NCBI RefSeq assembly: GCF_018873765.1
Contig: NC_057926.1
Span: 56,247,378-56,311,377 of the forward strand
Direction of reading: 5' to 3'
Length of the DNA stretch: 64,000 bases
Source: Telopea speciosissima
Lineage: Eukaryota; Streptophyta; Magnoliopsida; Proteales; Proteaceae
In this document: piece by piece, positions 45,055-54,705 of the stretch
Layout: each line of letters opens with the position of its first letter
Numbering within the stretch: the stretch's first letter is position 1
Program-made: the position numbers and the translations under genes
The notes under the pieces: generated by a model
Told to the model about the DNA's origin: nothing
The model's input: the letters and a program-made list of their open reading frames with translations, nothing else
The model's database searches: none

Positions 45055-45572
45055 AGGCGACTACCGCCCAAATAAGGGACCAGCTTCGATTCGTCGACAA
45101 CAACTACAAACTTCCTGCACGCCCCTTCGATCATTTTCTCCCTGAGAAGGGACCCACCTCGGCCCTTAACGAGATTGAGATAAGGATCAACCTCATCGGC
45201 ACCGTCGATTGCAAGATCAACGACCGGGTGCTCACCAAGATCCGAAAGAGGAATTCCCAAAGACAATGCTTGTTCCTGGGTTATCTTCGAAGTGGGTAAC
45301 CCGATGATGTTCTTGAGCTTCCCCTGGTGCAGAAGCTCGCCTATCCTCTGGACAGCATACTTGGCCGTCGAGCCGGTACCGAGCCCCAAAACCATCCCTG
45401 ACTCAACAAACTCAACAGCTTTGTAGGCAGCGATTTGCTTCAACTCTTCCTGTGTCAGAAACACAGGTGGTGGAGGGGGAGAAGGAACCGAAGACGATGA
45501 GGAGGGAGTCATGATAGCTTCCTCAATGGTAGATTTCTCGGTGCATACGAAACGCGGATAAGCGATCGCCAT
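44751..45572 (-). CDS. RPI: Ribose-5-phosphate isomerase A, cytosolic type
   Basis: The enzyme interconverts ribose 5-phosphate and ribulose 5-phosphate in the non-oxidative pentose phosphate pathway. The single 273-residue frame matches the RpiA family throughout. GLGTGST at 63-69 is the substrate phosphate loop. DGADEVDP at 123-130 supplies the two acidic residues (Asp123, Asp126) matching E. coli Asp81 and Asp84. KGRGG at 136-140 and REK at 144-146 supply the Lys94 and Glu103 equivalents (Lys136, Glu145). FPGVVEHG lies near 244-251. The N-terminus has no obvious transit peptide, only a Ser/Pro linker at about 23-36, so it resembles the cytosolic Arabidopsis RPI1 (RSW10)/RPI2 group rather than the plastid enzymes. 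The gene is intronless. Its 3' flank forms the right member of a segmental duplication whose left member carries a 40-bp remnant of this coding sequence. Confidence 0.96.
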   Translation of the reverse strand: MAIAYPRFVCTEKSTIEEAIMTPSSSSSVPSPPPPPVFLTQEELKQIAAYKAVEFVESGMVLGLGTGSTAKYAVQRIGELLHQGKLKNIIGLPTSKITQEQALSLGIPLSDLGEHPVVDLAIDGADEVDPYLNLVKGRGGSLLREKMIEGACRKFVVVVDESKLVPYLGGSRLAMPVEIVPFCWKFTTERLQRLFEDSGCVAKLRTCKDNDEPFMTDNANYIVDLYFEKDIGDLNAASDSILRFPGVVEHGMFLNMATTVIVAGELGVTVKNK

Positions 45573-45807
45573 GAGTAAATAGGGAATGTGTGGATAATAA
45601 AGAATAGATTAGTGGTGGTTTGCTTAGGTTTAAGATACTTTCAAGGATTCGAAGTTCGGACAAGATAAGATTTTTGGAGAGAAAAGATTCTAGGCATCCC
45701 TTCTGGGAATATCAAACGAATAAAGAAAAGCAGGAAGGAAAAAAATTAGACAAACCAAGCTTTAAAGAGGGAGATGAAACGCACGGAGAGAGATAGGTGT
45801 CGCAGAT

Positions 45808-45817
45808 AATTTATAGA
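45808..45817 (-). promoter_or_regulatory. Candidate TATA box of the RPI gene
   Basis: On the minus strand the sequence reads CTATAAATTA about 240 nt upstream of the RPI start codon. It is the only strong TATA-like match between the start codon and about 46.0 kb. It would imply a leader of about 200 nt. Confidence 0.4.
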
Positions 45818-46037
45818 TGAGGACAGAGAGGAATGCAGGTAAAAGGGGGAGGGGGGGGGACGTAGAGAAGATCTGAACCATTCCTTTTACTCGATGTCTG
45901 ACCTTTCGAAAAAGGAGAATTTTTCGAAAGAGAAAAAGAAATTCTTTGTCACGTTTTTCAGAGAGGGTTCTTCATCCATCGGGGCTTGATTCTTTGAATT
46001 AGGGTTTTTGTTCGTGCTCGTCCAATGCTTTGTTTCT

Positions 46038-46110
46038 TTATAAAAAGGCTTCAAAGTTCAAACGCAATGGGCGGAGGAGCTTTCAGAGAAATTTCGTCTC
46101 TCTGAAAGCT
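46038..46110 (+). promoter_or_regulatory. Plus-strand TATA motif and perfect hairpin upstream of RPI
   Basis: A plus-strand TTATAAAAAGG motif (about 46038-46048) lies some 470 bp upstream of the RPI start and points away from it. About 35 bp further on are two perfectly complementary 12-nt arms, AGCTTTCAGAGA at 46078-46089 and its complement at 46099-46110, with a 9-nt loop. This could be a divergent promoter with a structured leader. No credible protein frame follows, so any product would be non-coding. Motifs are seen; function is inferred. Confidence 0.3.
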
Positions 46111-46499
46111 GAAAATTTTCTGCTATTTTGATTCTTCCTTTAATAAAAAGCCACCGTATCCATAAATTTTCTGGGAAATGTCCTTTTTTTTCTCTTTTGC
46201 CTTTTCCAACACGGGACTACGGGAGAGTTCTTCTGGTTGATATAGTGCGGGCAGCGGGTCGGATCATATTAGGCTCGTATACTTACCCAAGATCCAAGTT
46301 TATTGCAAAGCAAAATCGTTTATCAATCAATTTGAATCTGATTATAGAAAATGAAATTATTTTATTGAACGTTAATTTTTGTTTTTTTTTGGTAATATTG
46401 AACGTTATGTTTCGACTTTGACTGATAAACCGTCGATTTTGAACCAAACAGAAAAAATAAATTTGGTTTAGGCTTTGCGATTTATATACGCGCCTATTC

Positions 46500-47050
46500 C
46501 TTATGGACACCATTTGAAGTACTTGACTTGACCATTGCTAAAGGAAACCTCAGTGCACGACTTCTTGTTAAAATTGTTATCTTGAAATGGATGTCTGTTA
46601 AATCTAATTGTGTGTTCTGTGGGACTTGTGATGAATCGATTTGGCATTTTTTCTTATCATGTGATTGGACTAAGCAAATCTGAACATCTGATCCTCTTGG
46701 ATTGAGAACCGAGTGAGCATCTATCCAGCCCTTCAATGACACATTTGTGTGCCTCTCTCCTTTGCTCAAAAAGCTTTGATAAATAATCTTTAATCTGGTT
46801 TTTCTCAGTATTTATTATTACCTGTTATTTCATCTGGTCTATAAGGAACAAAGTTGTTAAGGGTTTGGCCAAGACTGACCCCATGCTGGTTTTGAAAGAT
46901 ATATTTCGGTGGATTAATGATCTACAGATTCAAACCCCCTCTTATCCTATACATGCACCCTCACCATGCACACACTCATCTCATAAATTGAATCAAGTTT
47001 CTAACCCTGACTTATAATTCCCTGGTTTAAATTGCGCAAGAACTTATGAC
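46500..47050 (+). pseudogene. LINE fragment (zf-RVT and start of RNase H)
   Basis: The plus strand reads LARLLVKIVILKWMSVKSN, CVFCGTCDESIWHFFLSCDW, then a stop. This is the Cys/His core of zf-RVT in plant LINEs. About 200 bp on, LAKTDPMLVLKDIFRWINDL continues an RNase H-linker-like frame. Stops throughout. Confidence 0.65.
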
Positions 47051-47605
47051 CCTGAACTAAGATTAACCAGTTGAGCTTTTTCCATTTTGCTAGATGGCCA
47101 GAGAGTTCTAACATCTGCAGATAGTCTAACAACCAATGACGAGAAGGAGGCAGATCTTTACGGGCTTTTGCAAAGGTGAAAACATGTTGTGAAGGCGAAT
47201 ATTAACATCAAAGAAGTGTGGTGCTACAACAGAGATCTCTGATCTCTTTTTTATTTAAGTGACAAAATGTGTTTACCTTAGAACTTACTTAAAAACTATT
47301 TCACTTTAGTCGATAAAACTACAAATTTCTCTAGTGTTAGTTTCAAATGGTGTAGTAACAAAACCCTCTACAATACGGTCTTGGATTTAGCTAGAACTAG
47401 TTTCAATAGCAATTGTACTACTCCATATCCCAGTGATGTACACTTTCTTTTTTAATTAATATAAGATTTTTATTTTTATCAAAAAAAAAACAAAAGAGGC
47501 TTGACATTTTATGCTTGTTATTGAATCTGTATTAGTATTGTGTTGGTGAAAAGAAATAAATAATCAATAGGTTTTTTTTGGGGGTAAGCAGCTTTCTGTA
47601 CAAAA

Positions 47606-47730
47606 GTGTGGCCTCTGCGTCAGCACTCCTATGTGTCTATCTCTCTCCTCCTTAAAACAAGGGGGCAGAGTTGTCTTTTCATATGGGGAGGAGAGAGATA
47701 GACTCATGGAAGTATTGGCGTAGGCCACAC
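47606..47730. mobile_element. Foldback MITE, GTGTGGCCTCTGCGTCAGCAC family
   Basis: GTGTGGCCTCTGCGTCAGCA pairs with TTGGCGTAGGCCACAC; inner arms TCTATCTCTCTCC / GGAGAGAGATAGA. A weaker relative lies at about 39300-39445. Confidence 0.75.
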
Positions 47731-47831
47731 TCCTAAACAGAGTTCGTTTTCCCTTCTTTTTTTTTTTTTTGTGAGAAATGATTGGATTAGTAGAATGCGG
47801 AAAGGAATTGAGTCAATTCCACTGGTTGGAT

Positions 47832-48160
47832 TAGGATGTCAAATGCTAGCCCAAATAGATAGGCCCGATTGAGCTCGATTGGTTAAAGCCTGACATTGGA
47901 CGACTAGTTAGTAAATGTGCTGGTGTGAGGCTACCCGATTATGAATCAATCGCTCGTTTATAGCCCAATTAATCTGGTTATAGTATAGTTTGCCCGATTA
48001 ACATGACTCTAATTATGGACTGGTAACTTACAGACTGAGTAAAAATGTGTACATGCCCTGGCCTATATGGACCGATTACCTAATCAGTCGATAATAGTAA
48101 ATCGGTGGGCACCGATTAGACCGATTAGGCCTGACAAGACCCGACTGGTTGACACCCCAA
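47832..48160. mobile_element. hAT-type element with GACTGGTTGACACCCC end
   Basis: The right end CTGGTTGACACCCC is shared with the element ending at 62703. The interior has repeated CCCGATT and GACCGATTA motifs. Confidence 0.55.
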
Positions 48161-48357
48161 GATTGGATGACATGCTGGAGTGTGGAATTGGAATCGAGGC
48201 AATTTCATTGAGACCATTAAACTTGGAAAAAATAAAAGATGGAACCAAAAAATTTATCCATCTTAATACATGACCCCCTTGAAAATATTTGCGGTTCCAC
48301 CCCACATGGTCGGATTACCAGAAGAAACCCTAGAAGTGATATTTTTAAAAGGGCGAT

Positions 48358-48488
48358 TGTTTTCTGCCTGGGAGCGCAGGTTGCACTCAGACACATGGGC
48401 GATCATTTCAGCCATCCTGGGGGTAGGACGATCATTTCACCCACCTCCATGTGTCTAAGCGCATCCTGCGCCCCCGGCACAGAGAACA
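48358..48488. mobile_element. Foldback MITE, TGTTCTCTGYGCCGCAG family, copy 2
   Basis: Ends TGTTTTCTGCC and GGCACAGAGAACA; inner arms CAGACACATGGG and CCATGTGTCTAAGCGC. Confidence 0.75.
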
Positions 48489-51371
48489 TTTGGCCTTTTT
48501 AAAAATATCCTCAACTTGACGCTTCATTAAAATGAGAAACAAATTGAATTGATCCAAACTCAGTTTCCTTCAAAATTAAAACCAACAAAATTAACCTAAA
48601 ACCAAAAAGATTCCGACTCCACATTTGGTGTGAATTTTGGTCAAAATCATTAAAATATAGTGAAACGGCTAAAAAGGACCAAAAACCACCAAAACAGACT
48701 GAGATAACTGAAACCCAAAACTAATAAATTTACCGGAAACAGCTATTTCTTTTTTTGCCACCTAAACGAAACGTTTCTAGTTTTTGTATTCAAAAGGAAA
48801 AAAATTTACAACTAAGTTTGTAAGAGGTTGAAAGGCATTTCATACATAGTTACATATTGAACTAGATCAGAGCAGTGCCTTTAAGGTCATCTGAATATCT
48901 TATACAAATACAAAGAAAACTCTGCATTCAAAGAGAACCCTCAAAATCCTGGAGGTGGGAAGAACATAAAATCATAATGAAGCAAAACAAAACATCCTCC
49001 CAAAGCATTAGTAAATAAACAGATAGTAGAAAACTAAATAATTTCAATGGTTGAAGCAGAATATAAAAAAGCTTTAACCTCAAACATAGATAAAGCACAT
49101 GCAAACGAGCAGCAAACCTTGCAACTAATGGAATAAAATAGGACAAACTCCATTATAGAAAAGAAAGAAAAGCATCAGTTTAATCAGGTTCTTTGATAGA
49201 CAATTTGGATGGTAAGGGTTTTGGCCAATAGCCAAGTTCATGATGTATAGTAAGATCTAAGAACAAAACAGAAAAGATAAGTTCCCGCTGATTTGAAGAC
49301 CAGGTCTAGGCCAGTAACCACTGAAAAAAATTCAAATGTTTTTGGTAAACATAAAATGCCTTTGCACCAGGTCTGGCCTTTTGATTTGGGAAGTAAGAAA
49401 GGAGCATAAAAAAGATGTAAGAGTAAAAGATGCCCATTACAATTATGGTATGTAAGTGAATATCTCAATCTCATTTGTTGTAAGGAGAGGTAGGAACCTG
49501 AGCTTACAGTTCAGAAATGCCTAATAACTTACAGGTATTTCTTAATTTTTCATATAAGTAACTCAGTTCAACCACATCATGTGATTCATTTGTAAAGACC
49601 AAAGTCATGTTTAGATGACAAAATGTATCTGTTAGAAGCTGAGGAATTCCTTCCAATTCATGGGGGAATACCATTCCTGTGCGATGTACGTTCTGACAGA
49701 ATCAAGTCTGCATGTAAAAACCAACATGCTTTCTAATTCATATTCTATGTTTTAGTACCATTCAAAGAAGTTGGAAATTCATAAAATACAATAAACAAGT
49801 CAGAAACCTAACAAACTTCCGGGATAAGGGTGGGAAACGGTGATAGGAAACAAGGTTCCAGACAAACGTAAAACCAAAAACATGAAAAACACCACTTTTG
49901 CAACGATGAGTGTTTCCTGTTTTCTCACTATTTTCCTCAATGAAATGGATAATTTGTGTTGGACTCTCTCCCATTTCCTAGCTTTTGAGAATACTACCCT
50001 CTTTAGTCCTTCACATGCATTTTATCAGTACTTCAAAAAATTAGGATGGGACTTCATAATTTTCGTAAAGCAAAAGTATAAACAATGGTCTCAAGACTCT
50101 GTTTCAGAGATCATTAATTTCATAAAACTTCTTGTTACATTACCAGTGAGAAATGTCATACCACTAGACACAGGAAATGTAAGCAGTACATCATGGGCTT
50201 CCAGCTCTACCAATATATAAAACTCTTGACTATCTAGAAAGTCCAGATTAACTCTAAGCAGCTGAACCACCAATAAAAACCCCTCCCTGTTTCCATGCCA
50301 TCTTGGGAATAACCCAGAAACAGTAGGACTGGCTTGCTATCATAAGAATGATAACTTGATCCCTTGAAGTCTCACGATTCCTAACCCTATTAGACTGCTC
50401 TTTGATGCAAAGCCTATGCTTTCCCCAAGAGCTATTGTAGCACTGCAGTGAGAGAGTCTTCCAACTATGACAATTAGAATGCATTACTCTTGGGACCTCT
50501 CCATCAATAGCCATTGTCTAGAATCCACCAAGAACACAGTATAATACATGCCTATGCGTACCTAAACTTCTTCCAAATGGATGATTAAGCTCTCATTCTT
50601 GTCCTTTTACCTCTACTTCACATGCTGTCGTTCCTTCTTCCGAGGGATATCACTAAACTGACCTACTATCATGACTAGACTTCTACTTTCTAGGTTCTAG
50701 TACACTTGTAACAGTCAGCTATTGTCTCCATGAGAGAATCTAGAGTGAGAAAGTTTACTATCATATGTTACTTGTTCCATCCTTATGACTCCCATAGAAC
50801 TCCGAAGAGAGACTCCTACCAAGTACTCTTCTGCTATAATTTCTAAGAATCAAAGAATACAACCCCTTCCTCATGTTGCCTGTCTGCTGACACATGAACA
50901 GGAACATTTTATTTGACCATACAGATAGAAGGCCAATAAGAACCTCGACTCTCTGAAGAAACATCAGTCATTCGTGACCTAAAGAACAAAGGGTGATTGC
51001 AGAGCTTCCAAAAACCCCATTCGACAGTCTTTCAGTAGTGACTAGGGTCTGGAAAGCCAAAATGAGTAGTGCACCATCAAGAGGACAGACTTCCACCATT
51101 CTCACTTCCTTCCCATTATTTACTGATTTTCAGGAAAGAATAATCTTTATATTTGCCTGTTTCCTTGAGTAAATTCTTCTTACTTACCAGGAGAGGACAG
51201 AGATTTAAAAAAAGTGTAGAAAATAGCCCAAGAGCATGGAATTCGATCAGTCAGAACAGTAGGTGATCTCAGAAATTGAACAATGCAGGGACATAAGAAA
51301 GCTGCAACTATTCCAGACAAGCTAATGATGCAAGGCCACCACCTTGATCGCTAGATAATGTCTCATACATA
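48489..51371. other. Spacer downstream of PILS, no gene seen
   Basis: All frames are short and lack family motifs. The right part probably includes the PILS 3' UTR. No repeat family recognised. Confidence 0.55.
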
Positions 51372-52721
51372 TTAAAGCAATTTAAAGTATATGAAAATAT
51401 AAAGCGAAAGGGAGAACACAGCAAACACATGCTGCCAGAAGAGAAGTGCTGAAGCCTCGCTGACTGCATAATTCCTCAAGCGGGCAATTGCTCCCAACAA
51501 GATGGCACTCGGCATTGTATATTGCAATAAAAGCACAAATCTGTACATTTGATCACCTTGGACTAGAAGATGCAGCTTATCCGCCAAACCAACGACCCCA
51601 ATTCCCAGCAAAGGAAGCACCAACAGCCTTGCCACAATAATACCAATTGTAGTTCTAATTCCAAGTTTAGAGTCATGTGGTCCTTCTGCAATCATTCCCC
51701 CAAGAATAAGCATCACAGAAGGCACCATTGCACCTGCCAAGATCTCCAAGCTGTCTGTGAAGAAAGAAAGTGGAGCATCAGCTCCAAAGACAAAGTCCTT
51801 GAGTTGGGGTACCATCCCAATAATAATTGCTAACAGAGAAGCGATTGTTGGGGGTTGCAGTATGTGCTGTATTGGAGTTTGTTCGGCAACAATTCTAATC
51901 TTTCGGACAACCCTGGGCTCTGCCAAACACCTAATGGACTTGGGACTGCTGCTACCACCACCTCCCTCTTCTGTGAGATCAACATCAGGAAATGTATTCT
52001 GTGACAAACTTGAGATGCTATTGAAAACCCTGGCAATGAAGGGTGTCTTGGAATGTTCGGTCTCTTTATCCTCGATTCCTGGCCATTCAGCTTCGATAAG
52101 GAGAGGCCGACTCAAATCATTGACGGGTGGTAGTTCCTCAATTTCAGTACCCTCTTCCACAACCTCATAATACTCCAAGGGAGGCTCCATCATGTGGTAA
52201 ACTAAAGTGTATACAAGGATTACAGCAACCCATTGTGCAAAAGATACATAAGCAACACCGGTTCTGTGGCAATCTTGTCCAAACGGGTGATCTGAGCTAT
52301 GGCAGACAGAGCCTATTATAGCAATAGGGAGATTCCCAGTATTCCCAAAAGCTGTCATTATAATGGTGAAACGAATGAATTCAGGAGGAGGGCGACATAT
52401 GATTGCCACCACAATCCCCAATATGCAACCAATGATTGTGCTAACCAATACATTAACAGGGATGAACCACCAAAGGGCTAAATTTTTCAGGGTAATGGAT
52501 TCACCAAGATGAGTGAAAATGAGGCATGGTAAGAACAAAGCAAATACAAGTTTACTAAGGAGCTTGAAAGTTGCTCTGGAGACAATTTGAGTTTTTGGGT
52601 GTCCAAGAATTAGGCCTACAACTGTAAGGCAGAGGAGTTTCATCAAAGGTAAAACAGCACTTAACAGATCTGCTCCAATGGTCCTTATGTCGCCGCCGGA
52701 TGATACGAAAAACCCCGACAT
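51372..52721 (-). CDS. PILS2: PIN-LIKES auxin carrier, PILS2-like
   Basis: The protein is an ER-localised member of the auxin efflux carrier family (PF03547) that, by family knowledge, sequesters auxin inside the cell and lowers nuclear auxin signalling. The 449-residue single-exon frame has five hydrophobic helices in the N-terminal half (about 15-175), a hydrophilic loop (about 180-285) and five helices in the C-terminal half (about 295-449). Family signatures include LPCLIFTHLGE, ICRPPPEFIRF, MTAFGNTGNLP, FAQWVAVILVYTLVYHMMEP, the loop stretch EAEWPGIEDKETEH, ILQPPTIASLLAIIIG, and VLLLQYTMPSAILLG near the end. The loop in particular matches Arabidopsis PILS2 as I recall it. The start MSGFF aligns with the PILS2 start. 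The gene lies 5.8 kb upstream of RPI on the same strand. A 5'-UTR intron is predicted separately. Confidence 0.94.
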   Translation of the reverse strand: MSGFFVSSGGDIRTIGADLLSAVLPLMKLLCLTVVGLILGHPKTQIVSRATFKLLSKLVFALFLPCLIFTHLGESITLKNLALWWFIPVNVLVSTIIGCILGIVVAIICRPPPEFIRFTIIMTAFGNTGNLPIAIIGSVCHSSDHPFGQDCHRTGVAYVSFAQWVAVILVYTLVYHMMEPPLEYYEVVEEGTEIEELPPVNDLSRPLLIEAEWPGIEDKETEHSKTPFIARVFNSISSLSQNTFPDVDLTEEGGGGSSSPKSIRCLAEPRVVRKIRIVAEQTPIQHILQPPTIASLLAIIIGMVPQLKDFVFGADAPLSFFTDSLEILAGAMVPSVMLILGGMIAEGPHDSKLGIRTTIGIIVARLLVLPLLGIGVVGLADKLHLLVQGDQMYRFVLLLQYTMPSAILLGAIARLRNYAVSEASALLFWQHVFAVFSLSLYIFIYFKLL

Positions 52722-52726
52722 GTTAT

Positions 52727-53043
52727 CTGCTACAATATCAATCTGGAGCCCTAAAGCAAGACCTCTAGAAAGAATTAAACGAAGTGGTTTCTAAACCAAC
52801 AGAATTCAAAGTCCCCCACTGTTATCTAACACCAAAGATGCTCTTTCAGGAACTACCAAAAAAAAATGCAAGAAATACCACAGTACGAGCTCGAATTAAA
52901 ACCAAAACAGATAGAGAGACGTAATGACGACAACAGGAGCGGAACTTACAAAGCAGAGAACTCGAAAACCAGACGAATCAAGGATGCCATGATATTCACG
53001 ACTAGAGCTCCTCTATAGCTTTAATGGCAGGAGGGGAACTTAC
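52727..53043 (-). other. Predicted 5'-UTR intron of the PILS gene with two alternative donors
   Basis: Five bases before the PILS start codon the minus strand reads TATTGTAGCAG, a good 3' splice site (exon 2 would begin at 52726). A strong donor, TTT|GTAAGTTCC, occurs at 52949 and again at 53043, because the exon and donor are tandemly duplicated with a 94-bp period. Predicted introns are 223 or 317 nt. Splice sites are read from sequence; use is inferred. Confidence 0.55.
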
Positions 53044-53128
53044 AAAGCAGAGAACCCGAAAACCAGACGAGACAAGTATCTCATGATTTTCACGAGTAAA
53101 GCTCCTCTGTAGCTTTAATGGCTTGAAA
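52941..53128 (-). repeat. 94-bp tandem duplication in the PILS 5' leader
   Basis: Two adjacent units, 52941-53034 and 53035-53128, share GGAACTTACAAAGCAGAGAA, then CGAAAACCAGACGA, and both end with CTTTAATGGC. They differ at a scatter of sites and so are not perfectly recent. Each carries the same splice-donor sequence on the minus strand. A GA-dinucleotide tract follows at once. Confidence 0.8.
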
Positions 53129-53129
53129 C

Positions 53130-53131
53130 AC

Positions 53132-53157
<26 letters not shown>
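53130..53157. repeat. GA/CT microsatellite in the PILS 5' region
   Basis: An uninterrupted run of about 14 GA units lies beside the duplicated leader exon. On the transcribed strand of PILS it is a CT tract, which is common in plant 5' leaders near the transcription start. Confidence 0.85.
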
Positions 53158-53162
<5 letters not shown>

Positions 53163-53416
53163 CATTCAAGCTTTGTTTGTTGTCAATTATTACAAAGGAA
53201 AAGATTATTATTGACAGTTCATTGAGGTGTAGTGATTCAGTAAGAACGTAAGCAGGTGATATCTAAATTTACATCCGTTAGATTGAGATTACTGCGAGAT
53301 GGAATGCCTTTGGGATGGAATCTGACGGTTCAGATTCTTTAGATCACGATAGAACCACACGTCTGCATCGCGCTCTTTTGAAATCATTTCTCTTTTGTCA
53401 TAGCAGCATGGTGTAA

Positions 53417-54340
53417 GGTGTCAAACGGTCGGTTCAGCTCGGTTTCAGTTGGGTTGAATCGGTTTTTGGTCTCGGAATGGTGATACCAAAACTAGAACTA
53501 TTAAGAATCTTCGATTTTTTATCGGTTTCAGGTTCGGTCCAGTGTGGTTTCAGTTTATTTCAATTTTTCAATTTTTCAATATAGGGTTAATACCGATTTA
53601 GATCGATTTTGTTTTCAGATTTGAACCACAATGAAATTTTAAATTCATAATTTATAGCGAGAAGATATTCGATAAAAATATTTTAATTCACCTTCCCAAG
53701 TGAAAACAAATATACAATCAAAAATAAGAAAATCGATTTGATATGTTCATGTTGTAATCCGAACAAAGAAGAATAAATTGTATGAGGAGAAAAATGGAAG
53801 ATAATTAAAATTCAAATCAATGGATAAATAGAGTTTGTGCGAAACTATTGTTACAAATCATATAATTTTTTATCATTAATTGTAAAGGGAAGATAATTAA
53901 AATTGAAATCAATGAATAGCCACTAAGAAGATAATTAATATTGAAATCACAAAACAAACCCTACTATCAAAATCATTTATTTGATAAATCAATTAATTTT
54001 GTATAGCAAACAAAGAGATCAATGGAAAAAGCATGGTCACAAGTCAATTTCATTTTTTTCATAACTTCATACTCATTGATTTGTAACAATTCCTTTTACA
54101 ATCAGAAATTTGCTCACTAATATTGAAATCAATGGATAATCAATTCACCTATTCATAACCTTATACTCAATGATTTTTTTTTATCGGTTGCATTTGGTTC
54201 GGTTTTTAGTTTATTATCGATCAGTCTGGTGCGGTCCAATTTTCAATCGATCCCATCATACTCCAGTCCAAAACCAATCCAATAAGGATCGGTTCGATTT
54301 GGTTTAGGTTTTTTCGATCGTTTCGATTGATCTTAATGAA
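53417..54340. mobile_element. Dispersed element rich in TCGGTTC motifs
   Basis: Both flanks are packed with GGTTCGGTTT / ATCGGTTCGATTTGG motifs around an AT-rich core (53630-54170) with repeats of GAAATCAATGGATAA. It looks like a non-autonomous transposon. The ends are not precisely defined. Confidence 0.45.
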
Positions 54341-54490
54341 GAGAAAAAAAATTTTGGTTGGTGGTGTTATAAAGAGGGAGTAAGGGTGACGATATGATGT
54401 TTACCAAAAAAAAAAAAGTTGACGAAATGATGAGAGGGAAAGATCTCTAGTTCATAGATTATAAAGTTTTTTACCATAAATAAAAGAAAA

Positions 54491-54705
54491 AGGTTCTCTG
54501 ATCTAGCACTAGCACAAACCCCCCCCCCCCCCCCCCCAAGAAAATCCTCTCCAGCAGGCCAATGAGTGCAACGTGCATTGGACAGTTGGAGCTGTCTTTG
54601 GGCACATGCCGAACAGCTCTAACCATCCGATGCATGCTGCACTCACTAACGCATTAGAGATCCAGACACCCCCCCTTCCACATACACTAGCTTAGAGAAC
54701 CCTCT
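54491..54705. mobile_element. Foldback MITE with AGGTTCTCTGATCTAGC ends
   Basis: The left end AGGTTCTCTGATCTAGCACTAG pairs with CACTAGCTTAGAGAACC. Inner arms around GAGTGCAACGTGCATTGGACAG and its partner ATCCGATGCATGCTGCACTC fold back, and a 20-base C run follows the left end. Confidence 0.75.

Noticed and set aside
51570-52481. Plus-strand frames of 60-137 codons
   Set aside because: Shadows of the PILS coding sequence.
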